From positions 13,447 to 77,446 of the forward strand of contig CAZWXD010000016.1 in NCBI GenBank assembly GCA_964638035.1: DNA of 64,000 nt. Direction: 5' to 3'. The DNA is from JAGGAG01 sp964638035. GTDB taxonomy: Bacteria > Gemmatimonadota > Gemmatimonadetes > Gemmatimonadales > GWC2-71-9. A model generated the notes under the pieces. It did no database searches and was not told where the DNA came from. It saw only the letters and a program-made list of their open reading frames with translations. Of the stretch, positions 45,405-54,029 are shown one piece after another (the stretch's first letter is position 1; each line of letters begins with the position of its first letter). A program made the translations under genes and the position numbers.

Positions 45405-46052
45405 ATGATGCGTCCCACCCCCTTTTCGCTGGTGTTTGACAGCCTCGCCCCGGCCAGGTTTCCCGCCATCAGAGAGCAACTCGAGTCGCGCGGCGCCGAC
45501 CCCACCGACCGCGACGCCTTCCTCCTCGCCCCGGGGGTCGTGGAGCTCATCCGCGAGCTCCGCCCCACCGAGGGCGTGGGTGACGGCATGGACCAGCTCG
45601 TTGCCTTTGCGCACCACGCATTCCTCTACTGGCTCGCGGACCAGCCGGTCATCGACATCGACGGGGCCGCGCTGGCGGCGCTGCTCGGCCCGGCGCGCGC
45701 GCCGGACGGGGCCGAGCCGCCGCGCCATGCCTGGTACGTCAGGGTTCCCGAGCGCCGCGTATGGGCCCGCATCCTCGACGACGAGGCGCACGAACCGCTC
45801 GATGGCTGCTTCGTGCATGCGGCACCCGGCGCGAACCTGCGGGTGCTGGGCGTGTTCGGGCTGCACCAGGACCGCGACGGCTTCACCGCGGTCGAGGCAG
45901 CGGGCCCGCGCCCCGGGGAACTTCGCCGCGACGACCGGAGCAGGCCGTTCAGCACGATCCTCCCAGGAGGCGACGCCGCGGGTCTCTACTCCCTGGTTGG
46001 CGCCGAGGAATTGCTCGACCTCGGCTGGCGCTCGGCCATGGTGGTGACGTGA
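45405..46052 (+). CDS. Hypothetical protein
   Basis: About 215 residues, mixed alpha/beta, no signal peptide or membrane segment. It begins MMRPTPFSLVFDSLAPARF and has an acidic, proline-containing middle. No family recognised. A TATCTT box (45395-45400) ends 4 nt before ATG 45405 and 7 nt before a second ATG at 45408, so the message may be leaderless from the second ATG; TTG at 45399 lies within the box. Its end overlaps polX by 4 nt. Confidence 0.75.
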   Translation: MMRPTPFSLVFDSLAPARFPAIREQLESRGADPTDRDAFLLAPGVVELIRELRPTEGVGDGMDQLVAFAHHAFLYWLADQPVIDIDGAALAALLGPARAPDGAEPPRHAWYVRVPERRVWARILDDEAHEPLDGCFVHAAPGANLRVLGVFGLHQDRDGFTAVEAAGPRPGELRRDDRSRPFSTILPGGDAAGLYSLVGAEELLDLGWRSAMVVT

Positions 46053-47782
46053 CCAGCCCGCAGGTCGACCGCAAGAGCGCGGCGCAGGTCCTGGAGCAGG
46101 TGGCGGCGTTCCTCGAGCTCAAGGGCGAGAACCCCTTCCGCATTCGTGCCTTCCGGACGGCGGCGAAGGCCCTGGTGGGGCTACCGGTGGAGTTGCGGGA
46201 GGCGCTCGCCGATGGCACGCTCGCGGGCACCCGCGGGATCGGGCCGGCGACCCTGCAGCTCGTCTCGGAACTCGTGAGCACTGGCCGCTCGAGCCTCCTC
46301 GAGGAGTTGCGGGGCCAGGTGCCGCCCGGCCTGGTGGACATGCTCCAGATCCCCGGGCTCGGCGTGGCGAAGGTCCGGCAGGTGCACGAGACGCTGGGCG
46401 TGGACTCCATCGCCGACCTGGAGCAGGCGGCCCTGGATGGCAGCCTCGCCCGGCTCCCGAGGTTCGGCCAGAAGACCGCCGAGAACATCCTCAAGGGGAT
46501 CCGCTTCCTGCGGCAGGCCAGTGAATGGCGCCTGTCCCATCATGCGGAGGAAGAGGCAGGGGCCCTGCGCACAGCCCTGGCCCAGCTCCGGGGCGCCATG
46601 GATGCGATCGTGGCCGGCGACGTCCGTCGTTGCGCCGAGACCGTCAGGGACATTGTCGTGGTGGTGGTGAGCGAGGCCCCTGCCGCCGAGCTGTTCCAGC
46701 AGGTGAACCAGCTTCCGGGCGTCAGCGAATTCGCCGGTCGCGACGAGCGGCGGGTGACGCTGCGGTTCGCCGGCGGCGGGACGGCGCAGGTGGTCGTCAC
46801 GCCACCTCCCAACCTTGGCGCCGTGCTGGTGCAGGCCACGGGCTCCGAGGCGCACCTGGCGCTCCTTGCCACGCGTGCTGCCGCACGCGGGATGGCGCTC
46901 ACGGGAGCCGCGGTGTGGAAGGGCAGCACCTTCATCCCGACCCCGGATGAACCGGCGTTCTACCGTGCCCTCGAGCTGGACTGGATCCCGCCAGAACTGC
47001 GGGAGGGGCGGGACGAAGTGGACCTGGCGGCGGCGCACCAGCTCCCCCGCCTGGTCGAGGCAAGGGACCTGCGCGGCTTCCTCCACTGCCATACGCCCGC
47101 CAGCGACGGGACCAACAGCATCGAGCAGCTCGCGCACGCCTGCCGGGAGGCGGGCTACGAGTACATCGGGATCACCGACCACAGCCAGTCTGCCGCCTAT
47201 GCCGGCGGCCTGTCACCGGCGGATCTCGAGCGCCAGTGGGACGAGATCGATGGCCTGAACGCGACGCTGGACGGCATTCGCGTGCTCAAGGGCATCGAGG
47301 CCGACATCCTGCAGGATGGCGCGCTCGACTACCCCGATGACGTGCTGGCGCGGCTCGACTTCGTGATCGGCTCCGTGCACAGCCGCTTCAACATGTCGGC
47401 CGCCGAGATGACGGCGCGGATGATGGCGGCGATGGACCATCCTGCCCTGACGATCGTGGGACACCCCACCGGCCGCCTCCTGCTCTCGCGTGAGCCCTAT
47501 GCCCTGGATCTCGACCGGGTGATTGCCCACGCGGCCGCACGTGGTGTGGCGCTCGAGATCAACGGGGATCCCCATCGCCTCGACCTCGATTGGCGCGTCC
47601 TGCCGGCGGCGCGGGCAGCCGGCGTGATGCTGTCGATCGGCGCCGACGCCCACAGCATCGCCGGCCTGGCGCACGTGCACTCCGGCATCGCCGTGGCCCG
47701 GAAGGGCGGGCTCGGGCCGCAGGACGTGCTCAACACCAGGAGCGTCGAGGAGTTCCTCGCCTTCGCACGGGCCCGGCGATGA
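46049..47782 (+). CDS. polX: PolX-family protein with degenerate polymerase site and PHP domain
   Basis: 577 residues, the usual PolX length. The N-terminal helix-hairpin-helix and lyase-like regions are present (PFRIRAFRTAAKAL; GTRGIGPATLQL; IPGLGVAKVRQV). The nucleotidyltransferase motif, normally GSxRRGKxxxxDxD, reads AGDVRRCAETVRDIV, so the second catalytic Asp is Val203. The PHP domain (~345-577) keeps its metal ligands: LHCHTPASDG, GITDHSQS, GIEADIL, GSVHSRF, GHPTGR and GADAHS. Base-excision gap-filling is therefore doubtful, while PHP nuclease activity seems intact. It overlaps nth by 4 nt. Confidence 0.9.
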   Translation: MTSPQVDRKSAAQVLEQVAAFLELKGENPFRIRAFRTAAKALVGLPVELREALADGTLAGTRGIGPATLQLVSELVSTGRSSLLEELRGQVPPGLVDMLQIPGLGVAKVRQVHETLGVDSIADLEQAALDGSLARLPRFGQKTAENILKGIRFLRQASEWRLSHHAEEEAGALRTALAQLRGAMDAIVAGDVRRCAETVRDIVVVVVSEAPAAELFQQVNQLPGVSEFAGRDERRVTLRFAGGGTAQVVVTPPPNLGAVLVQATGSEAHLALLATRAAARGMALTGAAVWKGSTFIPTPDEPAFYRALELDWIPPELREGRDEVDLAAAHQLPRLVEARDLRGFLHCHTPASDGTNSIEQLAHACREAGYEYIGITDHSQSAAYAGGLSPADLERQWDEIDGLNATLDGIRVLKGIEADILQDGALDYPDDVLARLDFVIGSVHSRFNMSAAEMTARMMAAMDHPALTIVGHPTGRLLLSREPYALDLDRVIAHAAARGVALEINGDPHRLDLDWRVLPAARAAGVMLSIGADAHSIAGLAHVHSGIAVARKGGLGPQDVLNTRSVEEFLAFARARR

Positions 47783-48426
47783 GGCCCCGCGCCCCGGCCC
47801 TGCGGGCGCGCGCCGTCGAGATCCTCACCCGCCTCAAGGCGGCCTGGCCCGACGCCCACTGCGAGCTCGACCACCGGAACCCCTTCCAGCTCCTGGTGGC
47901 GACGATCCTCTCGGCGCAATGCACCGACGTGCGGGTCAACATGGTGACGCCAGCCCTCTTCCGCCGCTTCCCGGATGCGCGCCGCCTGGCGGCGGCCGAC
48001 CCGGCCGTGGTGGAAGAGCTGGTGCGTTCCACCGGCTTCTACCGGAACAAGGCGAAGAGCCTCCTGGGCATGGCGCGCGCGCTGGTGGAGCACCACGGCG
48101 GGAAGGTGCCCTCCACCATGGAGGAGCTGCGCGTCCTCCCCGGCGTGGGGCGGAAGACCGCCAACGTGGTCCTTGGCAACGCCTTCGGGATCAACGAGGG
48201 CGTCACCGTGGACACCCACGTCACCCGGTTGAGCCGGCTGCTGCGCCTCACGCGGCACACCGATGCGGAGAAGATCGAGCGCGACCTGATGGCCCTCTTT
48301 CCCCGGGACGACTGGGCCCTCCTGTCCCACCTGCTCATATTTCACGGCCGCCGCGTGTGCATCGCCCGGCGACCACGTTGCGCGGAGTGCGTCCTCCGCG
48401 ACATTTGTCCTTCGGCCCGCGCCTGA
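47779..48426 (+). CDS. nth: Endonuclease III
   Basis: 215 residues. The helix-hairpin-helix LPGVGRKTANVVLGNAFG contains catalytic Lys126, and the catalytic Asp145 is in TVDTHVTR. The C-terminal 4Fe-4S loop has the standard C-x6-C-x2-C-x5-C spacing in CIARRPRCAECVLRDIC. The enzyme removes oxidised pyrimidines and nicks the abasic site. It is translationally coupled to polX by ATGA, a plausible base-excision-repair pair, although the polymerase site of that PolX is damaged. Confidence 0.96.
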   Translation: MRPRAPALRARAVEILTRLKAAWPDAHCELDHRNPFQLLVATILSAQCTDVRVNMVTPALFRRFPDARRLAAADPAVVEELVRSTGFYRNKAKSLLGMARALVEHHGGKVPSTMEELRVLPGVGRKTANVVLGNAFGINEGVTVDTHVTRLSRLLRLTRHTDAEKIERDLMALFPRDDWALLSHLLIFHGRRVCIARRPRCAECVLRDICPSARA

Positions 48427-48443
48427 TGCGCCGGGGAGGAACC

Positions 48444-48962
48444 ATGCATGTCCAGCGGATGGCCACGGTTCTGTTCGGAGCGGTGCTGCTGTACGCCAGT
48501 CCCGCAGCCGGCCAGCAGGCCGACTCGCTCGAGGTCTACAACCACCGCCTGAGCCTCGAGGAACTCGGCCGGGCGGTGGCCGCCACGCGCAACCTCGACT
48601 CCGTCCTGCGGGCCGATTCCAGCATGGCTGCACGGATCAACCCGCGCACGGTCGCGCCGGGGCCCGCACCGACGATCGACGCCATCGCCTCCCGGCTCGC
48701 CCGCGAGCCGGCGGCGGACCGCGCGATCACCACAACCGGGCTCACCGCCCGGAGCTACACCGTGGCCATGCTGTCGCTCAGCGCCAGCGCCCGCGGCCTG
48801 GGCACGGTCCGGGACGGCGGCACACCCCCCACCCAGGCCATTGCCGACAACATCCGGCTCTACCAGGACAACCGGGACCAGTTCAAGGCCTGGAGCCGCG
48901 AACTCGCCGCGATGCGGGCGCGGCCGGTCGATGCGGATCCCGACCTCGAGCGCATGCAGTAG
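48444..48962 (+). CDS. Secreted hypothetical protein
   Basis: 172 residues with a signal peptide (MATVLFGAVLLYASPAAGQ, cleavage near AAGQQA). The mature part is helical and rich in Ala, Arg and Asp, with no cysteine. ATG at 48444 has an excellent ribosome site, GGGGAGGA, 3-10 nt upstream. It follows nth after 17 nt. No family recognised. Confidence 0.78.
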   Translation: MHVQRMATVLFGAVLLYASPAAGQQADSLEVYNHRLSLEELGRAVAATRNLDSVLRADSSMAARINPRTVAPGPAPTIDAIASRLAREPAADRAITTTGLTARSYTVAMLSLSASARGLGTVRDGGTPPTQAIADNIRLYQDNRDQFKAWSRELAAMRARPVDADPDLERMQ

Positions 48963-49026
48963 GCGCCGGGGGCCTCATGGCCCCCGGCCGGTTGGCCAAC
49001 CATATCCTGACAGGGAGACCTTACGC

Positions 49027-49476
49027 GTGGCACGCACCGCAACGATCACCACCAGCAAGGGCGTCATCACCGCCGAGCTGTTCGACACCGAGGTGCCGGG
49101 CACCGTCGCCAATTTCGAGAAGCTCGCCAACGACGATTTCTACGACGGGACGCGATTCCATCGCGTGATTGCCAACTTCATGGTCCAGGGGGGCGATCCC
49201 CTCTCGAAGGATCCGGCGAACCCGCGCGTTGGCACGGGCGGCCCCGGCTACAAGATCAAGTGCGAGACCCACCTCAACACCCACCGCCACGTGGCGGGCA
49301 CCCTGTCCATGGCCCACGCCGGCAAGGACACCGGCGGCAGCCAGTTCTTCATCTGCCACGGCCCGCAGCCGCACCTCGACCGGGTGCACACCGTGTTCGG
49401 CCAGGTCACCGATGGCATGGACGTGGTGAACGCCATCCGCCAGGGTGACGTCATCACCTCCATCCGCGTGAGCTGA
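49027..49476 (+). CDS. Cyclophilin-type peptidyl-prolyl isomerase
   Basis: A 149-residue single-domain cyclophilin without signal peptide, like cytoplasmic PpiB. FHRVIANFMVQGGDP contains the catalytic Arg, and GGSQFFICHGPQPHLDRVHT and VFGQVTDGMDVV complete the active site. It speeds Xaa-Pro isomerisation in folding proteins. GTG at 49027 follows GGGAGA. The next gene starts 2 nt after its stop. Confidence 0.95.
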   Translation: MARTATITTSKGVITAELFDTEVPGTVANFEKLANDDFYDGTRFHRVIANFMVQGGDPLSKDPANPRVGTGGPGYKIKCETHLNTHRHVAGTLSMAHAGKDTGGSQFFICHGPQPHLDRVHTVFGQVTDGMDVVNAIRQGDVITSIRVS

Positions 49477-49478
49477 GC

Positions 49479-49898
49479 CTGGTCGTCGATTTTGCGGTCC
49501 TGGCCGACTACGCCCTCTTCGACCAGCAGGGCAAGCTGTCGGTCATGGGCATCTTCCGGCACGTGTGGGTGGCCGGCTATCCCGCCGTGCACCCGCGCAC
49601 CCACCTCGTCCTCCGTCTCCGGGCGCACCGGAACGAGGTGGGCGAGCACGCGGTACGCATCCGCTTCCTGGACGATGCCGACACCGAGTTGATGGTGGGC
49701 CAGGGGTCGGTCGCCTTTGGTGAACCACCCGCGGGGATCCTGGACGTGGAGTCAGCGGCGGTGCTCGTGTTTGACGTCCCCCTGCCACACCCCGGTGAGT
49801 ACCGCTTCGTCATCGCCGTAGACGGCCGCGATGCCGCCGTGGCGACCCTGACCACCGGCCCGGGGAATCCCCCAGCAGCCCAGTCGGGTTTGCACTGA
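49479..49898 (+). CDS. DUF6941-like protein, probable CTG start
   Basis: About 139 residues. The N-terminus reads VVDFAVLADYALFDQQGKLS then VMGIFRHVWV, matching the usual opening of this small beta-rich family, yet no ATG, GTG or TTG is in frame upstream of 49545. The frame is closed by a TGA at 49446-49448. CTG at 49479 is the best-placed codon, 2 nt after the cyclophilin stop, with GAG-rich sequence before it. Starting at the ATG (49545) would delete 22 conserved residues. Function unknown. Confidence 0.7.
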   Translation: MVVDFAVLADYALFDQQGKLSVMGIFRHVWVAGYPAVHPRTHLVLRLRAHRNEVGEHAVRIRFLDDADTELMVGQGSVAFGEPPAGILDVESAAVLVFDVPLPHPGEYRFVIAVDGRDAAVATLTTGPGNPPAAQSGLH

Positions 49899-49952
49899 CC
49901 TCCCCTCCCCGGGACAGCCTGCGAGAGTAGCTTTCCCGGGTAGCTGGGGCCC

Positions 49953-49993
49953 GGCGAGGCCCCACCCCCCGGCCGGCGATCTCCGGCCTCGCC
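49953..49993 (+). repeat. Inverted repeat in fadL leader
   Basis: GGCGAGGCC (49953-49961) and GGCCTCGCC (49985-49993) form a 9-bp stem with a 23-nt loop, in the 5' leader of the FadL-type gene. A TAGCTT box lies just upstream (49928-49933). No U-tract, so not a normal terminator; it may affect mRNA stability or translation. Confidence 0.45.
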
Positions 49994-50020
49994 CCATCCA
50001 AATGCAGGCAGGAGTGTGCT

Positions 50021-51418
50021 ATGCGACGTTTCGGTGTCAGCCTTGCCATCGTGCTGGCAGCCGCGACCGCCGTGCCGCGCGCGTCCGAGGCCCAGGGCTA
50101 CGGCGTGTACGAGCAGGGCGCGTGTACCATGGGCCGCGGCGGCACGGCGGTGTCCAACCCATGCGCGGACGGCTCCGGCATCTACTTCAACCCGGCCGGC
50201 ATCGCCGGGACCGCCTGGAGCGGATCGCTCGGTGCCACGCTCATCAAGCCGAGCGCCCAGTTCGTCAATGACCAGACGCTCAACGAGTCGAACTTCGAGG
50301 ATGCGCTCTACCCGGTGCCCACCCTCTACCTCTCGGGCCCCGTCTCCCGGAAGCTCTCGGTCGGCCTGGGCGTCTTCGTCCCCTACGGCCTCACGACAGA
50401 GTGGGACGAGAACACCTTCGAGGGCCGTTTCCTGGGGTACAAGACATCCCTCCGCGCCATCTACATCCAGCCCACCATGGCCATGAACTTCGGGAAGCTG
50501 AAGGTGGGCGCCGGCCTCAACGTGACCAACCTGCACCTCGACCTGAACCGCCGGGCCGACCTCTCGCAGGTCGTGGTCCCTGACACGTCCCTCCCGCCGG
50601 GAACCACCTTCGGCCAGCTCGGCATCCCCTACGGCACCGACTTCGCCGATTCGCGCATCACGGGGAGCGCCTGGGGCTTCGGGTACAACGTCGGTGCGAT
50701 CTACGAGGTGGGGCCGATGCTCTCCGTGGGCGCGCGCTACACCTCGCGCCAGAAGATCGAGGCCAACAGCGCCGAGGCGACCTTCGAGCAGGTCCCGACC
50801 GGGCTCGTGCTCACACCCGGCAACCCGCTCACCGGCGTCGCGACCCCGGTGGATGCCCTTGTGGCCAGCCAGTTCGAGGCGGGTGGGCTCCTGGTGGACC
50901 AGTCAGTGTCATCGGCCATCCGGCTTCCCGACCAGCTCGTCATGGGCCTCACCGTGAAGCCCATCGCCCCGCTTGCGCTGAGCTTCGACGCCCAGCACAC
51001 CTGGTGGTCGGTGTTCGACGCCGTGCCGATCAACTTCTCCGAGTCCACCTCCCTGAGCCAGAGCCTGAACCTCGGCTCGCAGAACGTGTGGACCTGGCGC
51101 TTCGGCGGTGAGTACACCTTCGACAATGCCGGCAGGACGGCCGTGCGGGGCGGCCTCATCTTCCACAAGGGTGCCCTGCCCGACTCCTCGGTGACGCCCC
51201 TCCTGCCCGAGGGCAGCCGCAACGACTTCACCCTCGGCGTGGGCACCGGGATCGGCAAGCGTGTCACGGTTGACGTCGCCTACATGTACGTGAACCAGGC
51301 CGACCGGCGGGGCCGCACCGTGGAGCTCGAGCAGCTCCCCCCGGGGCAGGTCGCCAACGGCGTGTTCCGCGCGCAGGACGCGCACCTGTTCGGCCTCACC
51401 GTAACCGTCGACTTCTGA
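50021..51418 (+). CDS. FadL/OMPP1-family outer-membrane channel
   Basis: 465 residues with signal peptide (VSLAIVLAAATAVP, cleavage near ASEAQ). The mature N-terminus has the family motif for the hatch domain, QGACTMGRGGTAVSNPCADG with IYFNPAGIAG. Alternating strands run to the terminal aromatic F (VTVDF) needed for barrel assembly. FadL proteins import long-chain fatty acids or other hydrophobic compounds. GCAGGAG precedes the ATG. The GDSL lipoprotein gene follows after 15 nt, an apparent two-gene operon. Confidence 0.92.
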   Translation: MRRFGVSLAIVLAAATAVPRASEAQGYGVYEQGACTMGRGGTAVSNPCADGSGIYFNPAGIAGTAWSGSLGATLIKPSAQFVNDQTLNESNFEDALYPVPTLYLSGPVSRKLSVGLGVFVPYGLTTEWDENTFEGRFLGYKTSLRAIYIQPTMAMNFGKLKVGAGLNVTNLHLDLNRRADLSQVVVPDTSLPPGTTFGQLGIPYGTDFADSRITGSAWGFGYNVGAIYEVGPMLSVGARYTSRQKIEANSAEATFEQVPTGLVLTPGNPLTGVATPVDALVASQFEAGGLLVDQSVSSAIRLPDQLVMGLTVKPIAPLALSFDAQHTWWSVFDAVPINFSESTSLSQSLNLGSQNVWTWRFGGEYTFDNAGRTAVRGGLIFHKGALPDSSVTPLLPEGSRNDFTLGVGTGIGKRVTVDVAYMYVNQADRRGRTVELEQLPPGQVANGVFRAQDAHLFGLTVTVDF

Positions 51419-51433
51419 GCGGAGACCCCACCC

Positions 51434-52693
51434 ATGCTTCGAGTCCTCCGGGCCTTCGCGATCGTCGCCGCCCTCCCCCTCCTGGGCGGGTGCTTCGACG
51501 ACGAACGGCTTGAACCAACCGACCTGTCCAACAACAGCGGCCTCTTCCTGCGCTACGCCGCGGTCGGCACCAGCATCTCGTCCGGCTTCCAGTCGGCCGG
51601 GATCAACGACAGCACGCAGCGCCAGGCGTTCACCTACCTGCTGGCCAGGCAGGCCAATGCCGACTTCAACTACCCGAGGCTCTTCGGGAACGGCTGTCCG
51701 GCGCCCTTCGCCAACAACGTGACGCAAGTCCGGGTGAGTGGCGACACGGCCACATCGTGCGACCTGCGCTACCCGCCACTCCCCACCAGCCTGAACAACG
51801 TGGCGGTGCCGGGCCTCGAGGTACGCGACCTGTTCTCGAACACCGCGACACCCATCAGCACCTATGAGCGCCTGCAGACGTTCTTCCTCGGCGGCCAGAC
51901 GCCCTGGAATGCGCTCCGCCGCGCCCAGCCCACCTTCATTACCATCGAGCTCGGCGCCAACGACGTGCTGGGCGCCATGCTCTCCAAGCCCAACCCCGGC
52001 AACCCCGACTCGGTGACGCCGGTCCCGGTCTTCATTGATGAGTTCGGCAAGTTTGCCGACAGCGTGGAGACGCTGGGCGCGCCGGTGGTGGTGTTCACCA
52101 TTCCCGACGTCACGCTGATTCCCTTCGCCTCCACCGGCACGGTGTACTGGTGCCTCAAGACCGGCCTCTGCGGACAGCCCGCCGCGCCGTTCCCACCCAA
52201 CTTCACCGTGAGCAACAACTGCGCGCCGGGCGCGGCAGTGCCCGGGTCCAAGGGCGACTCCATCCTCGTGCCCTGGAACATTGGCGTCGCCGGGCTGCTG
52301 CGCGCCGGGAACCCCGCGGGCCCGGTGCCGTTCAACCTGGACTGCGGCAACGACCTGATGGTGGTGAACCCGTCCGAGTTCGCCAACATCCGGAACTCGG
52401 CCGACGCCATGAACGATTTCATCATGCAGGAAGCCGCCGATCGCGGGTGGCTGGTGGCCGATGCCAACGCCATCTTCGCCGAACTGCGGGCCACTGGTGC
52501 CGTGCCCGTCTTCCCCGATGTGGCGCCGGCGCTCGGCGGCGGGTCAGTCGGGTTCGGCCCCTACTTCTCCCTCGATGGCTTCCACCCCTCGGCCTGCACC
52601 CACCGGGTCGTGGCCAACGAGATCATCGAGCTGCTGAATGAGGAGCGCAGCACCAGCATTCCCGCCGTGGACCCGATCGCCGGCTGTCCATAG
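51434..52693 (+). CDS. SGNH/GDSL-like esterase lipoprotein
   Basis: 419 residues with lipobox LLGGC (lipidation predicted at Cys20). GDSL-type blocks are visible: RYAAVGTSISSGF with the nucleophile Ser, ELGANDVL for block III, and SLDGFHPSACTHRVVA for the catalytic Asp and His. Several cysteines (NGCPAP, TSCDLRYP, WCLKTGLC, NNCAPG, LDCGND, AGCP) suggest disulfides. It is probably an outer-membrane or periplasmic esterase/lipase that feeds the FadL-type channel encoded upstream; this link is inferred from operon structure. Confidence 0.88.
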   Translation: MLRVLRAFAIVAALPLLGGCFDDERLEPTDLSNNSGLFLRYAAVGTSISSGFQSAGINDSTQRQAFTYLLARQANADFNYPRLFGNGCPAPFANNVTQVRVSGDTATSCDLRYPPLPTSLNNVAVPGLEVRDLFSNTATPISTYERLQTFFLGGQTPWNALRRAQPTFITIELGANDVLGAMLSKPNPGNPDSVTPVPVFIDEFGKFADSVETLGAPVVVFTIPDVTLIPFASTGTVYWCLKTGLCGQPAAPFPPNFTVSNNCAPGAAVPGSKGDSILVPWNIGVAGLLRAGNPAGPVPFNLDCGNDLMVVNPSEFANIRNSADAMNDFIMQEAADRGWLVADANAIFAELRATGAVPVFPDVAPALGGGSVGFGPYFSLDGFHPSACTHRVVANEIIELLNEERSTSIPAVDPIAGCP

Positions 52694-52720
52694 GCCCCGC
52701 CGCATCGCAGGTGCAACCGG

Positions 52721-52751
52721 AGCGGGGGCCACGTGGCCCCCGCTTCCGTTT
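52721..52751 (+). terminator. Intrinsic terminator
   Basis: A perfect 12-bp-arm palindrome (52721-52744, arm AGCGGGGGCCAC) followed by TCCGTTT. It ends the fadL-GDSL operon. Confidence 0.75.
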
Positions 52752-52816
52752 CGGGACTGCGGGCGTATCATCTGCCGGTTACCCGAGCCCACTCCCCGCA
52801 TCGACGGCAGGCCCTT

Positions 52817-53395
52817 GTGATCACACGCGACGAAGCGCTCGCCCTGGTCCACGAATACACCGCCAACGAGTCCCTCCGCCGGCACATGTATGCAGTGGAG
52901 GTGGCCATGCGTGCCATGGCGCGGCACTACGCCGAGGATGAGGAATCATGGGGCGTGGTGGGACTGCTGCATGACTTCGACTACGAGCGCTTCCCCAATG
53001 CGCAACGCCAGGCCACCCTCGAGCATCCTGCGGAGGGCGTGCGTATCCTGGCCACCCGCGGTCTCCTCGAGCCGATGCAGCGGGCCATCCTCGGCCACGC
53101 GACCTACACCGGGGTGCCACGCGACACCCTCATGGCCCGGGCCCTGTTTGCGGTGGACGAGTTGAGCGGCTTCCTGGTGGCGTGCGCCCTCGTCCGCCCC
53201 ACCCGGAGCCTGGAAGGCCTGGAGGTGAAGAGCGTCCTGAAGAAGCTCAAGGACAAGGCGTTTGCGCGAGGGGTGAGTCGGGAGGATGTTCTTGCTGGCG
53301 CGGCGGAGCTTGGGGTGCCGTTGGAGGAACTGGTCGGGCGGGTGCTCGAAGCCCTCCGGGCCCATGAAACCGAATTGGGCCTGGGACAGTCCTAG
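52817..53395 (+). CDS. HD-domain protein
   Basis: 192 residues from GTG 52817. The HD metal site is visible: LRRHMYAVEVAMRAM (His), GLLHDFDYE (His-Asp), a further His in LGHATYTG, and FAVDELSGF (Asp). This pattern fits the HDIG/HD-hydrolase group acting on phosphate esters or nucleotides. No other domain. The frame upstream of the GTG is open but lacks a ribosome site and reads as leader. A TATCAT box lies ~50 nt upstream. Substrate unknown. Confidence 0.85.
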   Translation: MITRDEALALVHEYTANESLRRHMYAVEVAMRAMARHYAEDEESWGVVGLLHDFDYERFPNAQRQATLEHPAEGVRILATRGLLEPMQRAILGHATYTGVPRDTLMARALFAVDELSGFLVACALVRPTRSLEGLEVKSVLKKLKDKAFARGVSREDVLAGAAELGVPLEELVGRVLEALRAHETELGLGQS

Positions 53396-53419
53396 ACGGC
53401 GCGGGGGCAGGCAGCCAGG

Positions 53420-53449
53420 ACGGGGTCCCGGCCAGGGTCGGGGCCCCGT
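53420..53449 (+). terminator. Probable terminator hairpin
   Basis: An 11-bp stem with one G-U pair (53420-53430 with 53439-53449), loop 8 nt, then TTCAACGTTT. It follows the HD gene by 24 nt and precedes the ECF sigma gene. The U-tract is interrupted, so efficiency is uncertain. Confidence 0.5.
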
Positions 53450-53468
53450 TCAACGTTTCGGGAGGCCG

Positions 53469-54029
53469 GTGCGTACTTCGGACAGGCTGACAGATGGGGA
53501 ACTGGCCGCCAGGGCGGCTGCGGGGGATGAGGGGGCCTTTGGAACCCTCCTCGACCGCCACGCCGAGGGCGCGCGTCGGCTGGCCCGCACCGCCCTGCCG
53601 GAGGCAGCGGATGCGGAGGACGCAGTCCAGGAAGGGGCCATGGCGGCGTGGCGGGCGATTGACCGGTTCGATGCCCAGCGGTCGTTCCGCCCCTGGTTCT
53701 TCCAGATCGTGCTGAACGCGGCCCGAGACCTCGGCCGGCGACAGCGCGTCCGGCAGGCCGAGCCCCTGCGGCCGGAGCACCCCGGGTCCGCAGCTGGACC
53801 CGACCGCGAGACCGAGCGGTCGCTCATGCGATCTCGTCTCCGGGCTGCGCTGGATGCACTGCCCGAGCGGCAGCGAATCGCGGTGACGTTGTTCGATGGC
53901 GAAGGCTGGACCCACGCCGAGATTGCCGACCTGGTCGGCGCGCCGGTGGGGACGATCCGGTCCGAGGTGTTCCATGGTCGCCGGGCGCTGCGGGAGGCCC
54001 TGGCAGGTTACCGGGAGGAGTTGCGTTGA
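53469..54029 (+). CDS. ECF-type RNA polymerase sigma factor
   Basis: 186 residues with both ECF regions. Region 2 includes AFGTLLDRHAEGARRLARTA and DAEDAVQEGAMAAWRAIDRF, and FRPWFFQIVLNAARD. Region 4 has LDALPERQRIAVTLFDGEG and the helix-turn-helix THAEIADLVGAPVGTIRSEV. GTG at 53469 is chosen as the first codon giving a normal N-terminus; GGGAGG lies rather close (3 nt). It overlaps the following small membrane gene by TGATG and heads an operon with a CpxP/Spy-like protein and an efflux system, so it likely responds to envelope stress. Confidence 0.92.
   Translation: MRTSDRLTDGELAARAAAGDEGAFGTLLDRHAEGARRLARTALPEAADAEDAVQEGAMAAWRAIDRFDAQRSFRPWFFQIVLNAARDLGRRQRVRQAEPLRPEHPGSAAGPDRETERSLMRSRLRAALDALPERQRIAVTLFDGEGWTHAEIADLVGAPVGTIRSEVFHGRRALREALAGYREELR

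Noticed and set aside
49545..49898. ATG 49545 as start of the DUF6941-like gene
   Set aside because: It would remove a conserved 22-residue N-terminus that is encoded in frame upstream.
49953..49993. Intrinsic terminator before the FadL-type gene
   Set aside because: The 9-bp stem has a 23-nt loop and no U-tract.
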